DNA from: Sclerodactyla briareus
Taxonomy: Eukaryota; Echinodermata; Holothuroidea; Dendrochirotida; Sclerodactylidae
Reading direction: 5' to 3'
Assembly: GCA_026419785.1 (NCBI GenBank)
Contig: JAODTK010002076.1
Span: forward strand, 186,001 to 250,000
Length of the DNA stretch: 64,000 nt
Numbering within the stretch: position 1 is the first letter of the stretch; each line of letters opens with the position of its first letter. The notes beneath the pieces are model-generated. The model ran no database searches. It was not told the origin of the DNA and saw only the letters and a list, made by a program, of their open reading frames with translations. Below, one piece after another: positions 27,549 to 40,325 of this stretch. Both the position numbers and the translations under genes were made by a program.

Positions 27549-29300
27549 TCATGTAAATTATATTATAGTTTGGGCTTACAACTGGAGCCGCAGGACAACA
27601 CTTGACCATGCACTCACAGTTCAGTAGACAATGGCTGTGCACATAGGACAGACAGACACCCAAGGTGACCACTATGTCCTCATCTTGAACAAAGTTCAGG
27701 TCAAGAGTGGCTATTTTTTCTTTTATTCAACTGGTCAATGCAATACTGTTTGGTTCTTCTATAATTTGTCTCAAATCCTCCTGCTCTGCTTTTGTTTTCT
27801 CCTGTTTATTTCTACTATGTCTTTAATCTTTTCATGTTGGTATTATCAGCTCTTGCCGCTACCCAATTTCCATCCTATTTTTTTTCGTTGGCTGATTAAT
27901 AAAGTATCTATCTACTCCAAGAAGGAATTGGGGTATTACATCTAGGCAGTCACCCCAGCATACCAAAATTACCACTCCTAATCCAATAAGGCAACACTCT
28001 ACTCTCTCTGGCAGATCTAACATGTAGACAGGTGAGGTACGGAGGGGAAGGAGATGTCTGCAGACATTTACACATTATTCAAAGCATTGTGTAACATGTA
28101 AATAAATTGACACCTGAATCGATAAAGTCCTGCAAGATCCCTGAGCGCATAATTGAGCTCTTGTTATTGCCTGCTGGCAATTGCGGAAAGGCAAGAATCT
28201 GGAAGATGCAGATATTCCGAGGAATGAAGGGGTCTTGAATACCCGTCAGCAGGAGAGGCCTCAAACAGTTACAGGTAAAAAATTGTATGACACAAATCTG
28301 AGTCGGCAGCACCATTAATGCAGTCACTTTTGGGGTTAACTAATTATTCTGGCGACTAAAAGTCTTTGGGTTTTGTCTAAAAGCGATCCTCTATTTGGCT
28401 AGGTACCATTTATTAATCTTTTAAATGAATATTGCACCCAATGAGCCCCTTGGATATGAAACTTTTTCCAACGCTGTCCTGATCCAAGGTCTACACAATC
28501 AAGACAGGTTTTCCCATCACTTGTCATCCTCATGAACAGTTTCATGTCAGCCCATGCGAGCACGAATAAGACAGGGAACACAACGTTCGCACCTTTCTCC
28601 ACTCCACTCGTTCGGGTCAACTGGTCCAAGGTACGTCAATGTGCAATACCTTGCGTGATGTTGCTGCACTATATTACAGTCTGTGATTTCCAAGGACAAG
28701 GCCTACCCTCTAACTCACTGGCCAGCCACCTTATCTAGCCTGACTCGTCCTTGACCCCAATACTGCATCCATCCTTTCAAACATAACCAAACCAAACCAC
28801 CTCAGTCCACCCTCTGGACCAATCTTGGGTGTTAGCTAGACTTAGACAACCCTCAACTCCTCAGACCACTTCCTATCTTTCCCATTCACACCACATCTGA
28901 TCTTTCCCTTTCATCATCATCATTCTTTCAAGTCTAGCCAAGATTTTTAAGTACCGCTCAAGCTCACACCAGATAGTCAAGATACTAGAAGATAGCTCTA
29001 GGAATACAAATTGGGAACATTTTCTCTAAACTTTTCCAAACACCCCCTGATTCTTCACACTTGAAATTAAAGACAAGCTCAAATTTCCCTTAACTGCCAA
29101 AACACCTCTTATGGGCCCAACTAAACATCACAAAAGTTAAGACCTATGTTCCTCTGTAGCTCTATAGCCATTCTTCCTATTTCTAATTTGGGACCACTCC
29201 TTTACTCCTCCATATTTTCAGCAATGAGAGGTTTATTTGATGCAAGTTCTAGCATTTACATACAAAGACTAAACAGAGAAAAGCTCTTTCTCTACACCTA

Positions 29301-29520
29301 CAATCTTGGACAAAAGTGTTGGATCACTACTTGCACCCACGACTGATGCACTAAACATAGGCGATATCGTGGCATAATCTCTCCTACATCTACCCCTCCC
29401 CGTTCATGTTGGATACGACAGAGTTGCGGTTTCATTCCCAACATTTGTGGGGAGTGGGGGTTTTATCCATCCTTTAGTCTGGACAGGTTGTTCCACGAAT
29501 TCTGTCCAAGATTGTCTGAA
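29301..29520 (+). repeat. Dispersed repeat with hairpin, copy 1
   Basis: It aligns throughout with 30728-30970: CAATCTTGGACAAAA start, ATCGTGGCATAAT, ATGTTGGATA.GACAGAGTTG and a GTTTTATCCAT end. The central hairpin is partly decayed in this copy. Confidence 0.72.
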
Positions 29521-30727
29521 CATGAGGTTTCAAATTGAAGGCCATTTTTTTTTAATTTATTTTTCTTTTTTAGTAATGTTCATTTTTTGGTATCTTCTGT
29601 GGGAGAGCTGTTAAAAAAGACTATTTTGAACAGTTGATACATTCGGGATGTAATCAAGGTGTTTTTCGCCTGGCATTTGTACATTTGGGTTTGCCACTCG
29701 ACCTGGGATGCCTCTCATATTGCAGGTCCATGAACCATTTGGATCTCCCTAATCTTACAGAACGAGGAAAGACGCAATACTGAACTGCAGTTCTGGAATA
29801 GCTCCGGTCACGGTTCTCGGCGGAAGGAAAGTTGTTTTTTTTAGATCATCCTTTCAATCACTGTATGTTTGCCATTGAACAGTGGATTTCTTTGGATTTA
29901 TTGAACTCATTTCAGAGATTTCCCGAGGCCAGTTTTCATGTTCTATCACAACTGCTTATCCATGTAACAGCTGTTGACGGTATGTGCATCTATATTCCAC
30001 ATAATTTACATTCTTTCTGCTGGCCGAATGAATGTAACTATGTGAATCGTGTCTTGTAGCCCCTGTCCTTATCACTCGTATTTAGACATAAGCTGGTCAA
30101 CTAATATGTGTGGTTTATTGTTTAGGCTTGTCTAAATCTCCCCTGCATTTTCAAGAATGAAACTCCAGGTGTTTTGTGCACTCTGAGCCATTGGTGTCAC
30201 TTATTCAACTTGATGACCGCATGAAAGTGTGGTGCTCCTCCTGTGCATCTCTCTCTCACCACTGGACGATGTGGCACTGTCTGGGTTCGAATGCCTCGCA
30301 CATAATTTCAGCAAAATGCGCTTTCGTGCGCGCCTCTCTGGAGCGACCTGACCTGGCTATACGTGACCAAGTAACAACCTGTCGACGCGACTTTCGCGGG
30401 CAAATCGTCTCCGCCACCTGAATTTTACTTCTGATTTTGTAATGTAGTGACTATGAAAAAAAAATTGTTATTAATGATTGACAGATCACAGTATGGATTG
30501 CTGTCAGTGTAGGTTAATCCGGCCACCCCGCGTTTTGGGGACAACACCGGATTAAAACTGGATGCTATGATATCTATTCCCGGTGGATGTTTGGAATGTA
30601 AAGAACGTATAATTCTAAATCTATATATAAAGGAATTTAGCCTTCAAACTCCCGAGTGTTCAGTCACATTGTCATATGCGTCCCTATCCGACCGGAGAAG
30701 TGAAAACCCAGTCACCATTTTCTCAGG

Positions 30728-30970
30728 CAATCTTGGACAAAACTGTTTGGTCACCTCTTGCCACTTGTGCCACACACGACTGACTGGCACTAAAAATAGC
30801 GTATCGTGGCATAATACATCTACTACATCTACACCCACCCCCTCCCCCGTACAATGTTGGATAAGACAGAGTTGCTGTCTCATATCCAACATTGTGTTGG
30901 CCAGTTGTGTTTTATCCATGCTTAAGGTTATGCACGGGGTGTTCACACCAATTTTGTCCCAAGAGTGTAG
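30728..30970 (+). repeat. Dispersed repeat with hairpin, copy 2
   Basis: This is the second copy of the repeat at 29301-29520. It contains a near-perfect hairpin: ACAATGTTGGATA (30851-30863) pairs with TATCCAACATTGT (30883-30895), and GACAG pairs with CTGTC inside. A 165-codon frame at 30567-31064 spans it and is best read as chance. Confidence 0.72.
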
Positions 30971-32469
30971 TCTGCCAATTGGCTTAACCAAATCACTTGT
31001 CGGTGGAACCCGTGAAAACTTTCTCCAAATCGAGAAATGCAGTACTCTTCTTATTCTTGCCTAAATACTTCGCTTGCAAGCTGCCTGACCAAAAAATAGC
31101 ATCAATTGTACCACCTCCTGGCGCATGAAACCAAGCTGCATGGTCTAGCAGTTTCAAGCCCCTATATTACCACTTTCAAGTGCACTACCTTTCCCAACGA
31201 CCAAGTTTAATCAGACCAAACATTCAGGTTCAAAGTTTTCGGATAGCATATTCATGCTTTCATGCTTTTCATTTCACCTGTTTTTCACGCACTTTCGTGT
31301 TGCGCTTTGGTGCTGTCTAGTAGGCCTATTGTCCTATACCTTGCACCATTTGCTGTTAGCTTTTTTCTTATCCAAATTCAAGGAGCATGGTCAAACGTTG
31401 TCACGAGCTCATGCCTGTCAGGGTTTGCCTCTTGCTTTCAGCTGAGATGCAATTTACTATTTGCTGATCCATTTTTTGTTGTAGCACGCCATATGACAAG
31501 GAATCACTCTGCTATTGCGTCATTGTTTCTCTTTATTTTGTGGTGTCCATTGCTTCTACTGTTGCTCCTCACAATCCATGTCTCTCCAAAGAGTGTTTAG
31601 ACGATTAGCCTACACCCGTACACACTAATAGTACCCTCTCAAGGTCGTCAACATTGGAGGATCTTTTTGGCACATATGAGCTGACACACCCAACATGCAA
31701 GCCTTCAATACACTAGACAGTAGACGTGTTTCTCAGAAACATTGCTTACCCCATTAAGGTTAACTGGGCCTTCACGCATTGGATTACTCAGTCATTAAGC
31801 TTCATTCTGCCCATATCTAGGCATCGGTATTTATCAATCGGAACTGAGCAATCTACCAATTGTTCAATAATCAACTGAATTTCAGGAATAATGAATTGAT
31901 ACTACATGTACTATATAAGGTTCTGCAATGCTACCATTATGTGTAGCGCCGCAAATTTGGGGGACAGATAGTCTGTCAAGTTTTCCATTTTTTTTCCATT
32001 CGCTTTCTTCTCTTGCAGCTAACACCGATTTGCAAGAATATTACGATTAATAAAAGTTATATGACAAAATACATACTCTCTAGGTTAGGGAATATTTTAT
32101 TAAGGCATTGCTTCTATTGACTAATACGTATTCACTCCTCTACCTACACCTCCTTGGACACACTCACGTCAAATTTTGTCATGCCTAAATCTCCTAACTA
32201 TGATCTGCCATGCAAGCTACCTACCATTAAAACTGCCTATTTTAACAAGAGCTAATGCTAAAAGGCTTAGTGATTCCTCACCATTCTGACAACCTATGGC
32301 CAACACAGCCGTCACAAGACAATGCAAAATGTCCAGCTCTTATGGCAACATATGAATTAAAATATGACATGTCTACAATTTTCCATTTTCCACATAATGA
32401 TGCTATCTTGATCAAGCAATAGCTAGGGGGTCCTGTCCTCCTAATCGAAAGCTCCACACTAAATTAAAC

Positions 32470-33540
32470 ATAATCAGCTTAGGCCATTTCTGAACTTCTG
32501 AAATTTACAAGGATTTTCCAACTCTGTTGACCTCAGATGACCTTTGACAGACCCCAAAATCATGAGGCATGTACTCATCATGAAACTCACATCAAAGTTC
32601 ATCCACTCCACTTGGGGTTTCGTTATCATGTTGACCAGCTGGGCATCACTAGCCCCCGCACACACAAAAACACACACCAGATTCCTCTGACTTCATGAAG
32701 GAATCAAAAACAATCTGTAGGGTTCCTATAATCCCCATAAAAAGCTACACACTAAATTTCAACCTGATAGTGATCGGACAACAATTCCGGACTTACAAGC
32801 AATTTCAGACTTTGACCTCTGTTGACCTCAGATGACCTTTGACCTGACCCAAAAACAATGGGGGGTTCATGTACTCATCAAGGATGAGCCCATCCTAGTT
32901 TTATCCATCCAAGTTATCATGTTTACAAGCAAAATTGGGCCAAAATATCAATTTTTCACAAATTTTCCAGTTTGGACCGAAATTCGTCCCGACCTAAACC
33001 AAAAACAATTCCTGTAAGTCCCCATAAGAAAGCTCCACTAAATTTAATCTTATCAGACCAGGCGTTCTGGACTTAATCGTGTCCAACAGATCACATAACT
33101 TTTGACCTCGATGATCATTGACCTGACCCCAAAACAATAGGGATCATGTCCTCATTATGGGAACCCATACACCAAGTATGAGCTTCATCCCATCCAGTGG
33201 GGTCAAGTTATCGTGTGAACGAGCTAAAATTTGCCAAATCATCAATTTTTCCCAATTTTTCGATTTTTTCCCCCAAATCTGACCCCAGGTCTGCACCAAA
33301 AACAAAAGGGTTCCTGTACTCCCCATAAGAAGCTGCATACCAAATTTCAACCTGATCAGATCGAGCATTCTGAACCTATCGGTAACAAGATTTTCAGACT
33401 TTAACCTCTCTTGACCTCAGATGAACTACATCCATCCAAGTGGGGTCAAGTTATCGTGTTACAAGGCTATGCCTCACACACACACACACACACACACCAC
33501 TTTCATGAATGCATAGATTCCTCTGACTCTCAAGGAATCA
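32470..33540 (+). repeat. ~280-bp tandem repeat block A
   Basis: Diverged units contain the ordered blocks TGACCTTTGACCTGACCC, CAAAACAATAGGG, TCATGTACTCATCATGG, ..CCAAGTATGAGCTTCATCC, GGGGTCAAGTTATCGTGTT, ..TCCTGTACTCCCCATAAGA.. and TTCAACCTGATCAGA. Unit starts near 32830 and 33115 give a period of about 280 bp. It ends in a (CA)11 tract at 33475-33496. Related blocks occur at 42330-42520, 46195-46400 and 48100-49180. Confidence 0.82.
33475..33496. repeat. (CA)11 microsatellite
   Basis: An uninterrupted CA run at the end of the 280-bp repeat block A. Confidence 0.95.
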
Positions 33541-34389
33541 AAAAAGATCTCACGAAGTTTATCGAGCTCGTGACCAGGTAAAACTGAAACAGTGAAAAGA
33601 CGAAAACAAGGAAAAGTATTAGGCTACATATATTATCTTCAATCATAGAGAATATTGCTGATAAGGTAAGCTCGACTTTGAGTTCACATTTAAAGGTGGC
33701 TAGTGTGGCAGATCTCAATGAAGTTTGGTAAACCATTCCATGTCTTAAAGCAATAGTTGTACAAAAGTAATTAGCCATGTTTCGAGTTGTGCCAGCTTAT
33801 CGAGAACAGAGTATTGTTTTCTTGTGCGGGCACAATCATTGGGAGGGCACACAAAGGGTAATAACACGAGAAATCTGGAGGTAGACATTATTTAAATACT
33901 GGTATAATAGACAATCTTTAGATATATATACATTCGAAAAAAAAAAAGGGGGGTATTGAAAGCATGAACGTATTCCAAGGCGGCGCTCGGCTTCGAATTT
34001 GCCCGGCCTCGGCCTTGTTCTAGCCTCCAGGCCGCCATACAGTGTACGAACTCGAGAAATTAGCCTGGCCTCAGCCTTGGTTTGGCGGGCCTCGACTACA
34101 CCCCTGATTAAGATCAGTATGGAGAGCATTCGTGGACTAGCGACGGTGTCTGTAAGTCACAGTTTTGAAGATCCTGTTTTGAAGGACCGTAATGGCTTCA
34201 GTAAGTTGCGGAGGTCATGCCATAAATCTATACACCGTACGAGATCCTTGACAAGAGAATTGTAAAGCTGAGTAATGCCAGACAGGGATGAGCGAAGCTC
34301 TGAGGCGAAAGAAGAAAGATGTCCCTCTCAATCGTCTATTAAACCCAATGTTTTTACTCAAATTAGTGGCAGGGTGGAAAACGGTATTA

Positions 34390-34661
34390 GTTTTAGTAAG
34401 TGCCCAACATGCAATGACGAGTAAGGTCCCGTGTGTTCAAACCTTGGTGTCGACAATGATACCAATTCCCAACCCGATTCTTTCTTGTGTAAGAAAAGTG
34501 GCTGCACAAGTAAAGCGCACTGCAAGTCCGTGGGGAGGGGATGTTTTAAATGGCGGGAGTCCGGGAGCAAGGAATTGTCTCACCCCTCCCTTGTTAATGT
34601 CTGGACTCTATTCGAGAAGGAAGGCGAGTCTTCTCCGGTGTTCATGGCCCGATCACACTGA
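34390..34661 (+). pseudogene. Cys/His-rich fragment, possibly from a retroelement
   Basis: A broken plus-strand frame reads KCPTCNDE, then stop, then GPVCSNLG, then DSFLCKKSGCTSKAHC and a Lys/Ser-rich stretch to a stop at 34661. The spacing C-x2-C...C...C-x4-C-x4-HC hints at a zinc knuckle or PHD-like module, such as occurs in some LINE ORF1 proteins. It lies about 0.5 kb upstream of the LINE RT on the same strand. I do not recognise the protein, and it may be chance. Confidence 0.25.
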
Positions 34662-35109
34662 ATATCATGTGGAAATGTATAAATGTATATATATGTGGTG
34701 AGAGAATGTCCTTAATTGGATGTATCACCAAGAAAGAAGAAGAAGAAGAAAAGAAAGTTAAACCAAGCAACTTGGTTTCAGAATCATACCAGAAAACGTT
34801 TAACCAAAGTCATACCAATGAACTTTGTTCCTGAATTAAACTGGAGGATATTCACAAGGCAAAATATACCTACTGATGTCACTAGGTGTAAACAAGAGCC
34901 AAACCCTGTACAAAGTCATGAGACAGTCTTTCTTGACATTGCGATCAACTTTTTAGGTAGGTTCTTGTACCATTTTCTCCCAGTCGGCACTAGCAGTGAA
35001 TAAATTCCATCACTATTTTTAACCTGTGCAAAAAACAAAAGCCACACGCACGCTGAAATGCAAGTAATTGGACTGCAAACTCTTAGGATGAGCACTTCAG
35101 CATGTAAGA

Positions 35110-36830
35110 ATAACATCACCATTAGGCCACTGTGTCAGTCTGAGTGCACGCCACTTTGGAAAGAGGCTAATGTGTGTCCTGTCTATAAGAAAAGTGATCG
35201 ATCTCTTCCACTTACCGCCCGTTTCACTACCTCATATGCTGTAAACTTCTGGAACACATCAGTTCTAATCTGATGCAGCATTTTGAGTCTCACAAATTAA
35301 AATATAATAATATACTATAAACTCATTGCCTTATATAGCGCTTTTCCAACGTCGTAGACGTTCTCCAAGGAACCGGTACGCTCTCCAACAATCCGGGAGT
35401 GTATAAGTTGCTGCCATTGTGGGCACAGATTGTACTCAAATTCCTCACAGGTTCCCCATTATCGCCTGGGTGGGGTGAGGCAATGGAGACAAAGTACCTT
35501 GCCCCATTGCCCAAGGGTACACCGGAAGAGTTGATCGGTCATTGGGAATTCGAACTCGCAACCTTTCGATCACCAGTCCTAAGCTCTACTAACTGAGCTA
35601 ATCCGATCTCCTATCCTGTCTCCTAGCAACGTGCCTTTAGGAAGTCACTCAGCTTGTGATTGTGAAACCAAATTAGTTTCTGTGATTGAGGATTGGGCAT
35701 CGTGTCGTGATCAGAATAAACAAATTGATGTTTTCATCTTGGACTTTGAGAAGGCTTTTGACACTGTCCCTCATGAACTTCTCAAGTCGAAGTTGTACTC
35801 TATGGGGGGTTCTAAGCAGATTCTTTGTTGGGTTGCTGATTTTCTACACAATCGTAAGCAAGCTGTTGTTATTAACGGTGCAAAGTCCGGTCTTACTGAC
35901 GTTATCTCTGGTCTTCATCTTCATCGTAATACTCCAATGCGCCCTTTAGGCATTTGATTTGACCCTTGGTGTCCCAGGGTCAATCTGGGCCCCGTTCTCT
36001 TTCTGGCCTACACAAATGATATCGTTAATGTGGCTCATCTGATGTGCGTTGTTTGCCGATGACTGTGTCTTGTATACCCAAACGATTATTGATAGTGCCG
36101 ATGATTGTCACAAGTGACATTGATAACTTGGGGCAGTGGGCGACATATGTGGTATGAGATTTCAGCTGCAAGGTTTTACTATCATGTCTATATTTTTAGG
36201 AAACCTAAGCCTATAAATTTCAATTATTCTTAAGATTCCGAACGTGACCCTAGTGACGTATCAAATACCATCTGCGTCAACATCACTCATGATCTCAACT
36301 GGGGCAAGTACATTCAGGGATCTGTAATAAGGGGAGCAGGATTCTTGGCATTCTCCATAGAAATGTCCCAGAGAAGTCAGGCTGGCTGCCTATAAAGGGT
36401 TGCCCATCCAGTTTTGGAATATGCCAGTGCTGTCTGGGACCCCCCACCAGATCCTTTCTAAAGTATAGCTTGAAGCATCCAGAAAATCAGCCAGATTCAT
36501 TGCTTCAGAAATACGTATGAACCAGGTGACTTCTTTGTTAGAGAATCTTGACCTTAAACCTCTGGCTGATCGTAGGAGACATAACAGGATCATTCTATTT
36601 GCTAAGGGCATCTATGGGCAGGCTGGCATCCCCGTAGCTGGTCTTCATCATCCCATCCGGAGAACCCGTCATATCATATGCATGATTTGCACTTTTCAGC
36701 TGGCTTCTAGGACAGATTGTTATAAGTACAGTTTTTTGCTTGCACTAGAGATGGAATGGTCTTCCTGCAATGTAATCTATACTGCTACCACCCATTATTT
36801 CTGATCCTGTCAAGTACTTAAAAATGGTCA
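35110..36830 (+). mobile_element. Degenerate non-LTR retrotransposon (LINE) reverse transcriptase
   Basis: This is a 5'-truncated LINE ORF2, split by the SINE at 35297-35612. In order: WKEANVCPVYKKSDRSLP (RT fingers, about 35153-35210), LMQHFESHK, then after the SINE CETKLVSVIEDWA, the catalytic block DFEKAFDTVPHELL (from 35742), a GS.LGPVLF.AYTNDI block near 35985-36025, the second catalytic block FADDCVLYT (36052-36078), and a C-terminal tail with WDPP-like, LADRRRHNRIILF (about 36559) and WNGLPA motifs. Many frameshifts and stops mean it is inactive. The style is CR1/jockey-like; the clade is not resolved. No endonuclease domain is visible. Confidence 0.88.
35297..35612 (-). mobile_element. 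tRNA-derived SINE nested in a LINE
   Basis: Read on the minus strand it starts near 35612 with a tRNA-like head: TTAGCTCAGTTAGTAGAGC as A box and GCGAGTTCGAATTCCC as B box. It ends with GGAAAAGCGCTATATAAG and an AT-rich tail near 35297. It interrupts the reverse-transcriptase frame: LLEHIS.NLMQHFESHK lies to its left and ILSPSN to its right, so it inserted after the LINE did. Confidence 0.82.
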
Positions 36831-37770
36831 CGTTAAAATTAAAGTATAACTTGACAACTCGGCGCTCGCGTGGTGAGATAAGTTCTTGTGGATTTTTCAT
36901 CACCCGTAAGAGAAAGCGTAACGGCGAACGGATATTTTCACCCAGCAGCGAACCCAGATACCCAACTTGGTACGTGGATGTTCTGGTAGAGGTCAATCTG
37001 ACTGGATACTCACCGAGCTCAAGTGCTACAGGTTGAGTGTCATAATGGTTGTTACTTTCATTAAATGCATAGTGCCCGGAAGTGACGTACTGTACACATA
37101 CATTGTTTTACATGTTGCACAGTGTCAGAGTTACTATCACAATGAGGTTAGGGTCATGGTTCGTTAATTTCATATAGGCTGCATAGGCCCTAGGGGCCTA
37201 GGCCTACCTGCGTCATGCTCCTTTTATGCCTCAGGTTCACGGCGACTAGAATAGTGGTCCGTCGACTCGTACAGTATTCTAGTTTTATACACGAAGTCAA
37301 TGTGTAGCTGCTGCTACAAGTGCTAGCCACTGGTAATGCACCTAACGTTAAGTAATATGCCTAACACAAATAATACTTAGCCTAGCCTAGCCTAATCAAT
37401 TTTGTAACGGATGATAGGCTAATACCAATCGTGGCGTGAAACTGAAACGAACCAGGCACTATAATTTCAATCTGATCAGTCGATTTCGACCAGAAAAATT
37501 TATTGATTCCATACTTACAACTGATTTCGCGATGCTGTTACAGGAATGATTCACAGAGGCCCAAGCCACCTAACCTCGGGGTGATATTCACAATTTTTCT
37601 GATTTGCAAAACATCGGCCCGGACCGTACGTTACGTAGGTCTATGTGTACTAGACTAGCAAGAACGATATGTCGGCTGGCAGGGCCGCAAGCTAGACCAT
37701 TTAAATAGAGGGCGTGTGACACCCCGAACTTTTTTCAATTCCGAGATTGTGGAATAACTTTAACTTAGCG

Positions 37771-39180
37771 CTGTTCACCACTTGTGCCGATCCGATACAT
37801 CGATACGATCACGATAAATTTATCGGATGGAGTGTTTCACACTTGTGCGATAAAATATCGTACGATATATTTAAATCGGACGTCCTCGGCGCCTAACATA
37901 AACGGAGAAAGTGGTGGGATTGTATTTGAGCAAAAGCATAGTTCACACCCTTTTTGTCCACTCTTCAGCTTGGGGAAGCATGGTCTGCAGAAATTTTTGA
38001 GTACCCTCAAGAATTGTAATTTCTAGCAATTCGAATGCTTGTGCCTTTCTCGGTACTCGTAGGAGGCGTGAATAGTGTTTTATATGACCCATTTTAAAGC
38101 AACAACAGTTTACGACAGCCTTGTCTTGGAGACATGACGCGCAATGGGCACCTGATAAATTGTTTTCTGGACATACTGAAACTTCATTCCATACATAAAT
38201 ATTTTCTTACGATTCATTCTGACCAAACCAATCAATCAGGGAGTGTGCATGCCTGGAAGGCACTTTAGCTGCTCCACCCGTGCTTACGGCGAGTGATTTA
38301 TTCAGAAAGCATTCAGTCTGCCGCCTCAGTTTAACAGTGATATTCCGCCTCCCTAGAATATGGGAAGCTGGAAGCAAATTGAGCTGAAAAATTGGAGCTT
38401 TGGTAAGTCTGCTCAGAACAAGCATGTAAACATAATATGTACGGCTCCACCTGTGTACCACTTCTACTTTCCTCCTACCTACCAGACATCATTAACTTGC
38501 GTAGATCGACATTAAAAATGCCCCCTCCCCTCTATCGCTTATTTCCGTGCCTTCTTCGTTTCTTTTCCTCCCCGCCTCATTTCTTCACATGGGGTTAGGG
38601 TGAAGTTCCGTCAAGACGTCAGGCTGTGATCGACCTTCTCTGGAAACTCCCCTCCTCTCCTGCCCTCCCCGAAGGACCCAAACCGCCCATCCACTCACTA
38701 ACCACCGCATATCTCCTGCATTTGCATGCCACAGTTACTTAGTAGTCGCCGACGCAACATTGAACCCTCCCCATTACCTCACTGGTCACGCTACTATTTG
38801 TCCCATTGGGAGTGCAAGCATTGATTCGAACACAATAATCGTTTCGTAGGTCCCATGCCTGGCGGCAAATAGAGCCAAGCAGCTCAATCAGAGCCAAGTC
38901 TTCCCCAATACTCACTAACACAATACAACATTCATCAAAACCCCTATTTTAAATCACTAAAACCCACTTTCATCCCGCCAACTTCCCCCAATAAGCCTGT
39001 TTGGCGTTTTCATACTCTATGCCGAATTGCGCAAGTTTATCCCTCCATTGCGCAATTTATCGCACTCCGATAATTTTATCGTAGCGATAAAGTTAAAATA
39101 TTTCAACTCACGTCCGATAAATTTATCGTATCGTATCGTATCGTATCGTATCGTATCGTATCGCACAGGTGGTGAACACT
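37771..39180. mobile_element. 1.4-kb TIR element with TATCG-rich ends
   Basis: The left end reads TGTTCACCACTTGTGC, then GATACGAT..CGATAAATTTATCGGA. The right end is its complement in the same order: TCCGATAAATTTATCG, a TATCG array, then GCACAGGTGGTGAACA. No transposase is recognisable inside; an 84-codon minus-strand frame at 38207-38461 has no known similarity. It is probably a non-autonomous DNA transposon. Exact ends are uncertain by a few bases. Confidence 0.6.
39124..39163. repeat. (TATCG)8 microsatellite
   Basis: Eight perfect TATCG units lie inside the right terminal repeat of the element at 37771-39180. A shorter TATCG run follows at 39236-39260, just outside it. Confidence 0.95.
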
Positions 39181-39360
39181 CCTATTGACAATAAACACTT
39201 TTTAACTCGAACTCGTCCGTAAATTTATCGGTATCTTATCGTACGTATCGTATCGTATCGCCAAGCTTGAAAGCCCTTTAGCAACTCCTTGCCTTGAACT
39301 TGGGCGACAGGCGCGTTTCCAGGAGGGAGCTCGCAGCGCGTTCCAAGAGATTTGTCTTGG

Positions 39361-39440
39361 GGAGAGGGGGGGGTTGAGGACGGGGAAGGGTGGTTGAGGA
39401 CGGGGGGGGGGGGGTTGAGGTCGGGGGGGGTTAGGGTCGG
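39361..39440 (+). repeat. G-run cluster
   Basis: Several runs of 3-12 G separated by short loops (TTGAGGAC type) could form G-quadruplexes on the plus strand. Confidence 0.7.
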
Positions 39441-40325
39441 AACCAAGAGAATGCGGCGCCCTCATGAATAGCCTCCCACTTCTATTTGTAAATAAGTACT
39501 TTACGGGCCCCCCGGACACATGCTGCTGGGCAATATTTTGCTAAGTAACCAGCTGCAAAAACCTTACTGAACTGCAAAAAAATCAGTTTTTATGTTTAAA
39601 AAATTATTTGTTTTTTTAAGTTTTTCTATTTTTTTAACCCCCCCCCCCCTGTCACTTATTAACGGCTCACAGGAAGGATGTTGGTTTCCAGCTCCACCCG
39701 CACGCACGTAAATTGTTACAGGGCATTGGGTTTTTGGTATTCAGTTCGTAATCACTTGCTGACATATATTCTTTATAATATTTTGTATAAGCCATAGATG
39801 CCTGGTTGCTAGAATTAATCTGCGTAATTCCTGAAGAGTGAAAACTTTCCACGTTTCTTCCTTATACTACGTTGCACATCCCGATATTCACACTTAATGC
39901 CGGCAAGAGCCAGTTTTCCGGCGATCTAGGAGGTAAGAAGCTAAATTTTAGGCTGCCACACGGTATCAGCGTTCCGTCCGTCACTCAACGTCAAATCTAT
40001 TCCGTACGGCTGACGAATGCGCCATAGACTCCGCCCTGTCCGAAGCAGATCCGTCTTTCCTTCCGTCATGCTACTGGAGATAAATCTACAATAAAAATCT
40101 TTGGGATGGTTAAATCTGTATTTTTTATGGCATTTATCGCACCAGTGGGCCAAAGTAGGTCGAATTATATCAAATTCGAATATTTTCGGCGGAAGAAATG
40201 CATGTCCAACAATTTCTATTCTGGGCAATCGAGAGTGGTAAGGTGAGTATATAGTTTGATTGCTGGATGATTGATTACACAAGATTCGGTTTTCGCACAA
40301 CCACGACTAGCCACAACTATTCGAA

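Larger units (their letters stand above)
20292..29300. other. Presumed intergenic DNA
   Basis: Apart from the MITE at 21797-22131 and the palindromes at 26139 and 27527, I see no supportable gene. Two weak exon-like spots were noted: a possible 18-bp exon on the minus strand at 24617-24634, and a plus-strand 40-codon frame at 24501-24625. AT-rich, with poly-C and poly-G tracts near 22430, 22800, 23545 and 27110. Confidence 0.5.
30971..34389. other. Presumed intergenic DNA with repeat block A
   Basis: The only defined structure is the 280-bp repeat block at 32470-33540. A hydrophobic 112-codon frame at 31262-31600 and overlapping frames at 33836-34265 have no family signature. Confidence 0.5.

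Noticed and set aside
28120-28325. Plus-strand peptide with KNLEDADIPRNEGVLNTRQQ and a GTAAAA donor-like end
   Set aside because: An equally long frame exists on the opposite strand, the donor is weak, and no acceptor was found.
30567-31064. 165-codon open frame as a gene
   Set aside because: It spans a dispersed repeat whose other copy lacks the frame, has an opposite-strand frame of similar length, and shows no domain.
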